The notes under the pieces were generated by a model that was not told the DNA's origin, searched no databases, and saw only the letters and a list, made by a program, of their open reading frames with translations. Made by a program: the position numbers and the translations under genes. A stretch of DNA of 5,680 bases, from the NCBI GenBank assembly GCA_022776785.1, contig JALFHA010000410.1, forward strand, positions 1-5,680. Direction: 5' to 3'. Within the stretch, counting starts at the first letter, position 1. Every line of letters starts with the position of its first letter. The stretch is from Clostridiales bacterium. GTDB lineage: Bacteria > Bacillota > Clostridia > Christensenellales > Aristaeellaceae. Below are positions 1-5,680 of the stretch, piece by piece.

Positions 1-3
1 AAT

Positions 4-227
4 CGCGAAGCGATGATGGGGTTTGGGGATGAAATCCCCAAGCAGGTTTGGAATTGTAGCCTGCCGCCCGCTGTGCGGGAAGCAGGCAGGCGGAGATTGG
101 AAACCGCAAGGAGCGCCTTTGGCGCGACTATGCGGGTTTCCCGGGTCGGCAGCCCAACGTATCCCATTGATAAAGCATTTTTGCAAAGTAGTCAGGGAGC
201 GAAGCGAGGCCTGACGGTGAGTTCTTG
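4..227 (+). repeat. Structured dispersed repeat, copy 1 (candidate structured RNA or non-coding mobile element)
   Basis: This GC-rich element recurs at 4220-4446 in the same order. Visible hairpins are: CGC-GAA-GCG at 4-12; a perfect 8-bp stem 23-30 with 34-41 (GAA loop); a two-part hairpin with outer arms GCCTGC 59-64 and GCAGGC 82-87 and inner arms CCCGC 67-71 and GCGGG 75-79 (TGT loop); a long stem GGAAACCGCA 99-108 with 131-141 carrying one unpaired G and enclosing GCGCC-TTT-GGCGC 113-125; and GTCAGG 191-196 with CCTGAC 210-215 around GCGAAGC 199-205. Compared with copy 2, stem changes are compensatory. The left boundary is uncertain because the window begins there. The right end is placed where similarity fades. 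No protein is expected from it. The family is not recognised; a HEARO-like or other structured mobile RNA is possible but unsupported without a covariance-model search. Confidence 0.82.
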
Positions 228-435
228 ACGAACCAACGAGAAAACCGCAAGAAATACTTTAATTGAAGAACAGTATTAATCTATGGAGAATTGCGTCACC
301 ATCGGCCTCGAAGAAAAAAGGATGGAGAATGCAGAGCGGGTCGGGAGTGGCCACTGGCCGCTTTTGATCCATAGCCTCGCTCAGGGCTTTCTGGACTGGT
401 CAGGCAGTATATAGCCGCCAAAACGACAAATATAG
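228..435. other. Gene-poor spacer upstream of the regulator promoter
   Basis: About 208 bases lie between the repeat and the promoter. The first part (roughly 231-320) is clearly more AT-rich than the rest of the window. A 43-codon frame starts at ATG 283 and stops at TAG 412-414, but no Shine-Dalgarno sequence precedes it, so it is not called as a gene. A 10-bp palindrome AGTGGCCACT lies at 346-355, flanked by the arms AGCGG 335-339 and CCGCT 358-362, with a run of only four T (362-365) whose first T is the last base of the right arm. This could be a weak terminator-like fold for a transcript entering from the left, but the stem is imperfect. No RNA gene or confident regulatory site is seen. 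Confidence 0.5.
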
Positions 436-464
436 TTGACAAAGCCCCCGTGCCGGGCTATACT
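436..464 (+). promoter_or_regulatory. Near-consensus sigma-A promoter of the XRE regulator unit
   Basis: A perfect -35 hexamer TTGACA (436-441) and a -10 hexamer TATACT (459-464, one mismatch to TATAAT) are separated by exactly 17 bases. The expected transcription start is around 470-472, followed closely by a strong ribosome-binding site and the regulator start. This is by far the best promoter visible in the window. The -35 also provides an in-frame TTG at 436, but using that as a start codon would put the promoter inside the gene, which is a reason to reject it. Confidence 0.85.
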
Positions 465-471
465 GTGGGGG
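443..471. promoter_or_regulatory. Inverted repeats over the promoter, possible operator
   Basis: The promoter spacer contains AGCCC (443-447) and its inverted partner GGGCT (455-459), which reaches the first base of the -10. A second pair, CCCCC 445-449 and GGGGG 467-471, brackets the -10. Small XRE regulators often bind dyads over their own promoter, so autoregulation is plausible. The dyads are short and GC-only, and chance is a real alternative. Confidence 0.3.
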
Positions 472-478
472 AACAGAG

Positions 479-484
479 AGGAGG
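479..484 (+). promoter_or_regulatory. Shine-Dalgarno AGGAGG fixing the TTG start at 493
   Basis: A full AGGAGG sits 8 bases before TTG 493-495. It lies downstream of the predicted transcription start, so it decides the translation start of the regulator in favour of 493 over the in-frame TTG at 436. Confidence 0.8.
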
Positions 485-492
485 CGCTGCGC

Positions 493-702
493 TTGAAAAA
501 CCTGCGGATGAAGGCGGCGCGCGTCGGCTGCGATATGTCGCAGACAGAGCTGGCCCAGCGCGTGGGCGTGACGCGGCAGACCATCGGCATGATTGAGGCG
601 GGGCGGTTCAACCCCTCGCTGGCGCTGTGCGTGGCCATCTGCCGCGCGCTGGGCAAGACGCTTGACGACCTATTCTGGGAGGAAGGGGAGGACGGCGCGT
701 GA
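493..702 (+). CDS. Small XRE/Cro-type helix-turn-helix regulator (YgzD-like)
   Basis: This 69-residue protein is almost entirely one DNA-binding domain. The helix-turn-helix lies at about residues 16-37: SQTELAQRVGV is the scaffold helix and TRQTIGMIEAG the recognition helix. It is followed by the NPSL motif at 40-43 and a final helix ending in DDLFWEE. This pattern is typical of the small YgzD-type XRE regulators of Firmicutes, which have no ligand-binding domain and probably act as cytoplasmic dimers. The start is TTG 493, chosen because AGGAGG lies 8 bases upstream and a near-consensus promoter ends at 464. Its stop overlaps the next gene's GTG by 4 bp, implying translational coupling. In such pairs the regulator commonly controls its own operon together with the membrane partner; that is inference here. 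The target genes are unknown. Confidence 0.88.
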   Translation: MKNLRMKAARVGCDMSQTELAQRVGVTRQTIGMIEAGRFNPSLALCVAICRALGKTLDDLFWEEGEDGA

Positions 703-1142
703 AGCTGTATCTCAGAACAAAAACCGTGCTCGACGAGCGCGAGACGCAGGAGCTGTACCGCATCGAGCACCGCGGCCTGTGGGCGATGTATACGCTGCTG
801 TGCGCGGCGGTCGTCGTGCAGCTGCTCTTCGGCGCAGGCGCGGCGCAGCTCGCCGGGGAGGTCTTCGTCATCGCGGTGACGAGCGTCGGCCTGATTATCG
901 CCTATGCGCGCCGCGGCATCTGGGACGCGCACGCCCGGCCGAGTGCAAGGGGCAACGCCGCCTATTCGGCGCTGACGGCGCTGGGCGTGGCGGTCGTGCT
1001 GCTGGGGCGGCGGAGGAACTGGCCGCTGGCGCTGGCTGTGGGCGCGGCGGCGTTTGCGCTGTGCTTTGCGCTGCTCACAGCGCTGATGGCCTATGTCCGC
1101 CGCAGGCAGCAGGAGCAGGCGGATACCTTTGAGGACGAGTAG
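699..1142 (+). CDS. Small four-helix integral membrane protein, function unknown
   Basis: This 147-residue protein starts at GTG 699, overlapping the regulator's stop by 4 bp, with a purine-rich GGGGAGG at 685-691. An N-terminal cytoplasmic-looking segment (residues 1-26), containing DERETQELYRIEHRG, precedes four hydrophobic stretches at about 27-48, 52-70, 87-103 and 108-133. The second is followed by RRGIWD (71-76), the third by RRRNW (104-108), and the protein ends in an arginine-rich then acidic tail. The layout resembles small DUF-type membrane proteins encoded beside XRE regulators in Firmicutes (DUF6773 or DUF2178-like), but I cannot assign a Pfam family from the sequence alone. No catalytic motif is visible. 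The pairing suggests that the regulator controls the level of this protein; a role in stress sensing or transport would be speculation. It is 70 bases upstream of yqhQ and might be co-transcribed with it. Confidence 0.8.
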   Translation: MKLYLRTKTVLDERETQELYRIEHRGLWAMYTLLCAAVVVQLLFGAGAAQLAGEVFVIAVTSVGLIIAYARRGIWDAHARPSARGNAAYSALTALGVAVVLLGRRRNWPLALAVGAAAFALCFALLTALMAYVRRRQQEQADTFEDE

Positions 1143-1199
1143 CCGGGCGGCAAAGGCGGCGAAATTCCGCAAAAAACAGAGCAAGCAAACATACAGAAA

Positions 1200-1204
1200 G
1201 AAGG
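1200..1204 (+). promoter_or_regulatory. Ribosome-binding site fixing the yqhQ start at 1213
   Basis: AAGGA (1200-1204, within a GAAGGAAAAG run) lies 8 bases before ATG 1213. The reading frame stays open further upstream to 1093, but that would overlap the preceding gene by 50 bp and add a basic, low-complexity N-terminus not expected in this family. Confidence 0.7.
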
Positions 1205-1212
1205 AAAAGTCC

Positions 1213-2304
1213 ATGAGTGCGAAAATCGAAAAGAAGAAGTGCCCCTATCAGGACATCGGCGGTCAGGCCGTGATGGAGGGCGTGATGATGCAGAGCCCGG
1301 CCAATGAGTCCATCGCCATCGCGGTACGCCGCCCGAGCGGCCGCATCGTCGTCACCTGCGAGAAAAACACGCCGCTTTCCAAAAAGCATCCGTGGATGGG
1401 CTGGCCGGTCATCCGCGGCTGCGTCAACATGGTGATCATGCTCAAAATGGGGATGCAGACGCTCGACCGCAGCACGCAGATGCTCGGCGTGATGGAGGAG
1501 GAGCCGACGAAGTTTGAAAAGTGGCTCGCCGAAAAGCTGGGCGCGAAGATCGACAAGGTCGTCATGGCGGTGGCGATGGTGCTGGCCGTGGTGCTGAGCC
1601 TATTCCTGTTTGTGGCGCTGCCCACCGGCGCGGCGACGCTGGCGGGGCTCTTTACCGACAGCCGGCTTGTCATCAACCTCGTCTCGGGCATCACGCGCGT
1701 GGCGATTCTCATCCTCTATATGTGGGGCATCGGGTTTGTGCCGGATATCAAGCGCGTGTTCATGTACCACGGCGCGGAGCACAAGACCGTCTACTGCAAC
1801 GAGGCCGGCCTGCCGCTGACCCCGGAAAACGCGAAGCAGTTCTCCCGCCTGCACCCGCGCTGCGGAACGGCATTCCTGTTCCTGGTGATGATTATCTCCA
1901 TCCTCATCGGCGCGGTGGCCGACGAGCTGATCTTCATGATCTTCGGCATCGAGAAGCTGAGCTTCCTGCTGCGCTTCGGGCGCAGCCTGCTGCTGCTGCC
2001 CGTCGTCACAGGCGTGTCCTACGAGGTGCTCAAGGCGCTGGCGCACGCGGGCGACAGCCTCATCGTGCGTGTGCTGCGCTGGCCGGGCATGAAGCTCCAG
2101 CTGCTGACGACGCGCGAGCCGGATGAAAAGATGCTCGAGGTCGCCATCGCCTCGATGAAGGCGGCGAAGGCGGGCGCGGCGAACTACAAAAAGCAGCTCG
2201 ACCCCGGCGTGTACGCCTATTCCGGCAGCGAGGAGGCGGAGGCCGCCGCGGACAAGACGGACGAGACGCAGGAGGAGCCGCAGGCGGAGGAAAAGCAGGC
2301 GTGA
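1213..2304 (+). CDS. yqhQ: DUF1385 family membrane protein YqhQ
   Basis: This 363-residue protein has the hallmarks of DUF1385 (PF07136; Bacillus subtilis YqhQ). It carries GGQAVMEGVMM at residues 16-26, MYHGAEHKTVYCNE from residue 184, LHPRCGTAF from residue 213, SYEVLKALA, and PGMKLQLLTTREP near the end of the domain. Four hydrophobic segments are visible at about 116-140, 160-180, 220-245 and 250-272, so it is an integral membrane protein. The family's biochemical role is not established to my knowledge. The conserved H186, E189, H190, C195, H214 and C217 lie between the second and third hydrophobic segments and could form a metal site (inference). The last 25 or so residues are an acidic, alanine- and glutamate-rich tail that looks disordered. 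The start is ATG 1213 with AAGGA 8 bases upstream. Its stop overlaps the prmC GTG by 4 bp; DUF1385-prmC-prfA is a recurrent clostridial order. Confidence 0.93.
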   Translation: MSAKIEKKKCPYQDIGGQAVMEGVMMQSPANESIAIAVRRPSGRIVVTCEKNTPLSKKHPWMGWPVIRGCVNMVIMLKMGMQTLDRSTQMLGVMEEEPTKFEKWLAEKLGAKIDKVVMAVAMVLAVVLSLFLFVALPTGAATLAGLFTDSRLVINLVSGITRVAILILYMWGIGFVPDIKRVFMYHGAEHKTVYCNEAGLPLTPENAKQFSRLHPRCGTAFLFLVMIISILIGAVADELIFMIFGIEKLSFLLRFGRSLLLLPVVTGVSYEVLKALAHAGDSLIVRVLRWPGMKLQLLTTREPDEKMLEVAIASMKAAKAGAANYKKQLDPGVYAYSGSEEAEAAADKTDETQEEPQAEEKQA

Positions 2305-3128
2305 CCGTCAGGGAGGCGCTGGGACAGGGGACGGCGCGGCTTGAGGCCGCAGGCGTGCCTGACGCGCGGCTGGACGCGGAACTGCTGCTCGCCCATGTGC
2401 TGCACGAGGACAGGCTGAGGATGCGTCTTGACGGCGCGCGCGCGCTGACCGGTGCGCAGGCTGAGTGCTATGATGCGCTGCTTTTGCGCAGGCAGACGCG
2501 CGAGCCGCTGCAGTACATCGAGGGAGAGGCAGCCTTCATGGGGCTGAGTTTCCGCGTCGCGCCGGGCGTGCTTATCCCCCGGCAGGACACGGAAATCCTC
2601 TGCGAGGAGGCGCTATCCCGCATGAAGCCCGGCGCGCGCGTGCTGGACATCGGCACAGGCTCGGGTGCGCTGGCCGTCTCGCTGGCGAAGCTCGGACGTG
2701 ATGCACAGGTGACGGCCGTGGATATCAGCGACGCGGCGCTCTCCATTGCGCGGGACAACGCGCGGCGGCTCGGCGCGCAGGTGCGCTTTCTGCAAAGCGA
2801 CTGCTTCGCCGCCGTGGCGGGGGAGATGTTTGACATGATCGTATCCAACCCGCCGTATATCTCCCGCGAGGAGATGGAGTCGCTCATGCCCGAGGTGCGC
2901 AGCGAGCCGGAGCTGGCGCTCGCAGGGGGCGAGGATGGGCTTGACTTTTACCGCCGCATTGCACGCGAGGCTCCGGAGCATCTGGTTGAGGGCGGCTGCC
3001 TGCTGTTTGAAATCGGCTGGAAGCAGCGGGACGCGGTGAGCGCGCTGGTGCGCGAATCGGTGGGCGAGACCTTCTCGCTCAAGGACTACGGCGGAAACTG
3101 GCGCGTCGTCGGCGCGCTCCGCCGCTGA
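2301..3128 (+). CDS. prmC: Peptide chain release factor N5-glutamine methyltransferase PrmC
   Basis: PrmC transfers a methyl group from S-adenosylmethionine to the side-chain amide of the glutamine in the GGQ motif of RF1 and RF2, which raises termination efficiency. The 275 residues match the usual length. An N-terminal helical domain (about 1-80), which recognises the release factor, is followed by LIPRQDTE (91-98) and a Rossmann methyltransferase core. That core contains LDIGTGSG (115-122, SAM-binding), AVDISDAAL (end of strand 2, acidic residue for the SAM ribose) and NPPYI (183-187), the catalytic signature that binds the glutamine amide. EPELALAGGEDGLDFYRRI is the conserved C-terminal segment. 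The start is GTG 2301, overlapping the yqhQ stop by 4 bp, with GGAGG at 2286-2290 inside yqhQ. It lies 12 bases upstream of prfA, its own substrate's gene, so co-expression of enzyme and substrate is likely. Confidence 0.97.
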   Translation: MTVREALGQGTARLEAAGVPDARLDAELLLAHVLHEDRLRMRLDGARALTGAQAECYDALLLRRQTREPLQYIEGEAAFMGLSFRVAPGVLIPRQDTEILCEEALSRMKPGARVLDIGTGSGALAVSLAKLGRDAQVTAVDISDAALSIARDNARRLGAQVRFLQSDCFAAVAGEMFDMIVSNPPYISREEMESLMPEVRSEPELALAGGEDGLDFYRRIAREAPEHLVEGGCLLFEIGWKQRDAVSALVRESVGETFSLKDYGGNWRVVGALRR

Positions 3129-3140
3129 CAGGAGGACGCC

Positions 3141-4208
<1,068 letters not shown>

Positions 4209-4219
4209 TCGGAAGAATG

Positions 4220-4446
4220 CGCGAAGCGATCATGGGGTCAAGGGGCGCGCCCCAAGCAGGTTTCAGGGACCGAAGCCTGCCGCCGCCTGAGGCGGAAACA
4301 GGCAGGCGGAGCGTCGGGAATCGCAAGGAGCGCCTTTGGCGCGACTATGCGAGTTCCCCGGGTCGGCAGCTCTGACGTTCCCCAATTTGCGAAGCAATTC
4401 CCCAAAGCAGTCAGGGAGCGAAGCGAACCCTGACGGCAAGCCGTTG
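4220..4446 (+). repeat. Structured dispersed repeat, copy 2, in the prfA-tsaC spacer
   Basis: This copy matches 4-227 in order and architecture. It shows CGC-GAA-GCG at 4220-4228; GGGG-CGCG-CCCC at 4242-4253 where copy 1 has a different stem; outer arms GCCTG 4275-4279 and CAGGC 4299-4303 with inner CCGCC 4283-4287 and GGCGG 4291-4295 (TGA loop); GGGAATCGCA 4316-4325 with 4348-4358 including one unpaired G; invariant GCGCC-TTT-GGCGC 4330-4342; and GTCAGGG 4410-4416 with CCCTGAC 4428-4434 around GCGAAGC 4418-4424. CGTC 4312-4315 can extend the long stem with GACG 4373-4376. An extra TTGC-GAA-GCAA hairpin (4387-4397) has no clear match in copy 1. Neither a target-site duplication nor terminal inverted repeats are evident. 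If prfA and tsaC are co-transcribed, the element would lie in their mRNA. Confidence 0.85.
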
Positions 4447-4474
4447 CATCCCCAATTCTTAAGCAATGAACAAG

Positions 4475-4480
4475 AAGGAA
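4475..4480 (+). promoter_or_regulatory. Ribosome-binding site fixing the tsaC start at 4486
   Basis: AAGGAA ends 5 bases before ATG 4486. The frame is open upstream to an ATG at 4336, but that start lies in the middle of the structured repeat and has no ribosome-binding site, so 4486 is preferred. Confidence 0.75.
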
Positions 4481-4485
4481 TTCCC

Positions 4486-5517
4486 ATGCAAACACATGTA
4501 AAGCCCGTTACGCCCGAAACGCTTGCCGAGGGCGGCGCGCTCATCCGCGCGGGCGAGTTGGTCGGTATGCCGACGGAGACGGTCTACGGCTTGGGCGGCA
4601 ATGCGCTCGACGCGCGCGCGGCGCTGCGCATCTTTGAGGCCAAGGGGCGGCCTGCGGACAATCCGCTCATCGTCCATGTTGCCGCCGTGGAGGAGGTCGC
4701 GCCGCTGGTGAGCGCCGTGCCCGAGGCGGCAAGGCGGCTTATGCGCGCCTTCTGGCCGGGGCCGATGACGCTCATCCTGCCCAAGGCGGCATGCATCCCC
4801 GCCGAGGTCAGTGCGGGGCTTGATACGGTGGGCATCCGCCTGCCCTCGAGTGCGGCGGCACGCGGGCTCATCCGCGCGGCGGGCGTGCCCATCGCCGCGC
4901 CCAGCGGCAACCGCAGCGGGCGACCCAGCCCCACGACCGCGGCGCATATGCTCGAGGATATGGACGGGCGCATCCCGCTCATCCTCGACGGCGGGCCGTG
5001 CGAGGTCGGGCTGGAGTCGAGCGTCATCGACGCGACGGGCGAGGTGCCCGTCATCCTGCGTCCCGGCGGAGTGACGCCGGAGATGGTCGAGCGCCTGTTG
5101 GGCAGCGTGCGCGTGGACGAGCACGTCATGAGCCCGCTTGCCGAGGGCGACGTCGTCCGCTCCCCGGGCATGAAGTACAAGCACTACGCGCCGAAGGCGA
5201 AGACCGTGATCTTCGACGGCGCGGCGGAGCGCGTGATCGCGGCGATCTGCGCGCGCTACGACGAGGCGGAGGCGGCGGGCGAGCGCCCGGCGATTCTCGG
5301 CTTTGACGAGCATGACTTTGGCGGTAGAACGCGCATCAGCCTGGGCAGCGTGAAGCGTCCGCAGGACGCGGCAGCCCGGCTGTTCGGCGCGCTGCGCGAG
5401 CTGGATGAGCGCGGCGAAACGGTCGCGCTGTGCGAGGCGGTCGAGGCAACCGGCATCGGTCTGGCGGTGATGAACCGCATGGCGCGCGCTGCGGGCTTTG
5501 ACATCGTGCAGACTTAA
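4486..5517 (+). CDS. tsaC: L-threonylcarbamoyladenylate synthase, long Sua5 form
   Basis: The enzyme makes threonylcarbamoyl-AMP from threonine, bicarbonate and ATP. TsaD with its partners then transfers the threonylcarbamoyl group to A37 of ANN-decoding tRNAs (t6A). At 343 residues it is the long Sua5 form rather than the roughly 190-residue TsaC of E. coli. The YrdC-type domain shows PTETVYGLG (29-37), KGRPADNPL (53-61, the KxR nucleotide-binding signature), WPGPMTLIL (90-98), GIRLP (116-120), PSGNRSGRPSPT (139-150) and ESSVID (177-182). The linker SPGMKYKHYAPK (226-237) leads into the C-terminal Sua5 domain (about 240-343). The start is ATG 4486 with AAGGAA upstream; extending to ATG 4336 would translate the repeat. 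Placement after prfA is common in Clostridia and Bacilli. The stop TAA (5515-5517) overlaps the stop of the convergent minus-strand gene. Confidence 0.96.
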   Translation: MQTHVKPVTPETLAEGGALIRAGELVGMPTETVYGLGGNALDARAALRIFEAKGRPADNPLIVHVAAVEEVAPLVSAVPEAARRLMRAFWPGPMTLILPKAACIPAEVSAGLDTVGIRLPSSAAARGLIRAAGVPIAAPSGNRSGRPSPTTAAHMLEDMDGRIPLILDGGPCEVGLESSVIDATGEVPVILRPGGVTPEMVERLLGSVRVDEHVMSPLAEGDVVRSPGMKYKHYAPKAKTVIFDGAAERVIAAICARYDEAEAAGERPAILGFDEHDFGGRTRISLGSVKRPQDAAARLFGALRELDERGETVALCEAVEATGIGLAVMNRMARAAGFDIVQT

Positions 5518-5680
5518 GGCATGCGCGCGATCACGTGCAGCAGCCCAAGGCCGGGCAGCCCCAGCGCGGATACGCACAGCAGGTTGAGCAGATTCACCCC
5601 CACGGGCGATATCAGCCCGCTGACGGCCAGCGCCGCCGCCGCGCACACCGCGCGCCGCATGCCCCGGTAAAAGCGCGAGC
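5514..5680 (-). CDS. bofA: BofA-like protein, C-terminal part (runs off the window)
   Basis: The minus strand reads openly from the window edge for 54 codons to TAA at 5516-5514. It includes GLISPVGVNLLNLLCVSAL followed by GLPGLGLLHVIARMP and the stop. The pattern of a hydrophobic helix, a short turn with PxGhN, and a terminal hydrophobic segment around LGLPG is that of the BofA family (the family ends with an LGhPGhhhL motif). BofA is a small (about 85-90 residue) membrane protein that restrains SpoIVFB during pro-sigma-K activation in B. subtilis. In clostridia its partner is often less clear. The N-terminal third lies outside the window, so the start is not seen. The assignment rests on the C-terminal signature alone and could be wrong if this is another small membrane protein. 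Confidence 0.62.
   Translation of the reverse strand, partial: SRFYRGMRRAVCAAAALAVSGLISPVGVNLLNLLCVSALGLPGLGLLHVIARMP

Noticed and set aside
4..227. CRISPR array or simple tandem repeat
   Set aside because: There are only two copies, about 4.2 kb apart, with no regular spacers; internal short motifs are hairpins rather than direct repeat units.
13..228. Open frames of 63-71 codons across the first repeat
   Set aside because: They lie within hairpin-rich repeat DNA, lack ribosome-binding sites, and the two copies differ by changes that preserve base pairing rather than codons.
436..492. Longer start of the XRE regulator at TTG 436
   Set aside because: That TTG is the first half of the -35 hexamer, and the strong AGGAGG lies just before TTG 493.
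1093..1212. N-terminal extension of yqhQ
   Set aside because: It overlaps the upstream gene, is basic and low-complexity, and ATG 1213 has AAGGA at proper spacing.
4410..4434. GTCAGGG...CCCTGAC hairpin as a terminator for prfA
   Set aside because: It has no T-run after the stem and recurs as part of the repeat in another context, so it is better explained as a repeat component.
4336..4485. N-terminal extension of tsaC from ATG 4336
   Set aside because: The extension would translate the second repeat, has no Shine-Dalgarno sequence, and adds 50 residues before the family's normal N-terminus; ATG 4486 has a good ribosome-binding site.
4459..5646. Long minus-strand open frame opposite tsaC
   Set aside because: It is an arginine- and alanine-rich shadow of tsaC without motifs. 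The real minus-strand gene at the right edge uses a different frame.

Overview
This GC-rich window (coding DNA rich in GCG, CTG and CGC codons) looks like a chromosomal housekeeping segment from a high-GC clostridial Firmicute, plausibly an Oscillospirales- or Christensenellales-type gut bacterium. Three things point that way: the gene order DUF1385 (yqhQ) - prmC - prfA - Sua5/TsaC, which is common in Clostridia; strong Shine-Dalgarno sites with GTG/TTG starts; and a partial bofA-like gene, a family of endospore formers. The lineage is inference from gene order and composition only.

Layout: (1) 4-227, the first copy of a GC-rich structured repeat. (2) 228-435, a gene-poor stretch with an AT-rich first half and nothing firmly assignable. 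(3) 436-1142, a near-consensus sigma-A promoter driving a two-gene unit of a 69-residue XRE-type regulator and a small four-helix membrane protein that overlaps it by 4 bp. (4) 1213-4208, yqhQ (DUF1385 membrane protein), prmC (4-bp overlap) and prfA (12-bp gap). PrmC methylates the GGQ glutamine of the release factor encoded next to it. (5) 4220-4446, a second, diverged copy of the repeat in the prfA-tsaC spacer. (6) 4486-5517, a long-form Sua5/TsaC for the t6A tRNA modification. (7) 5514-5680 on the minus strand, the C-terminal part of a BofA-like protein, convergent with tsaC and sharing its stop tetranucleotide TTAA.

The genes of regions 4 and 6 all run on the plus strand and concern translation (termination-factor methylation, termination, decoding-related tRNA modification), apart from the uncharacterised YqhQ.

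The most interesting signal is the pair of repeats. They share a core that is identical apart from paired changes: at least four stem positions differ between the copies, and each is accompanied by the matching change in the opposite arm, while loops and a bulged G are kept. This is what selection on a folded RNA, or folded single-stranded DNA, would leave. Open frames crossing these repeats are unlikely to be real genes.
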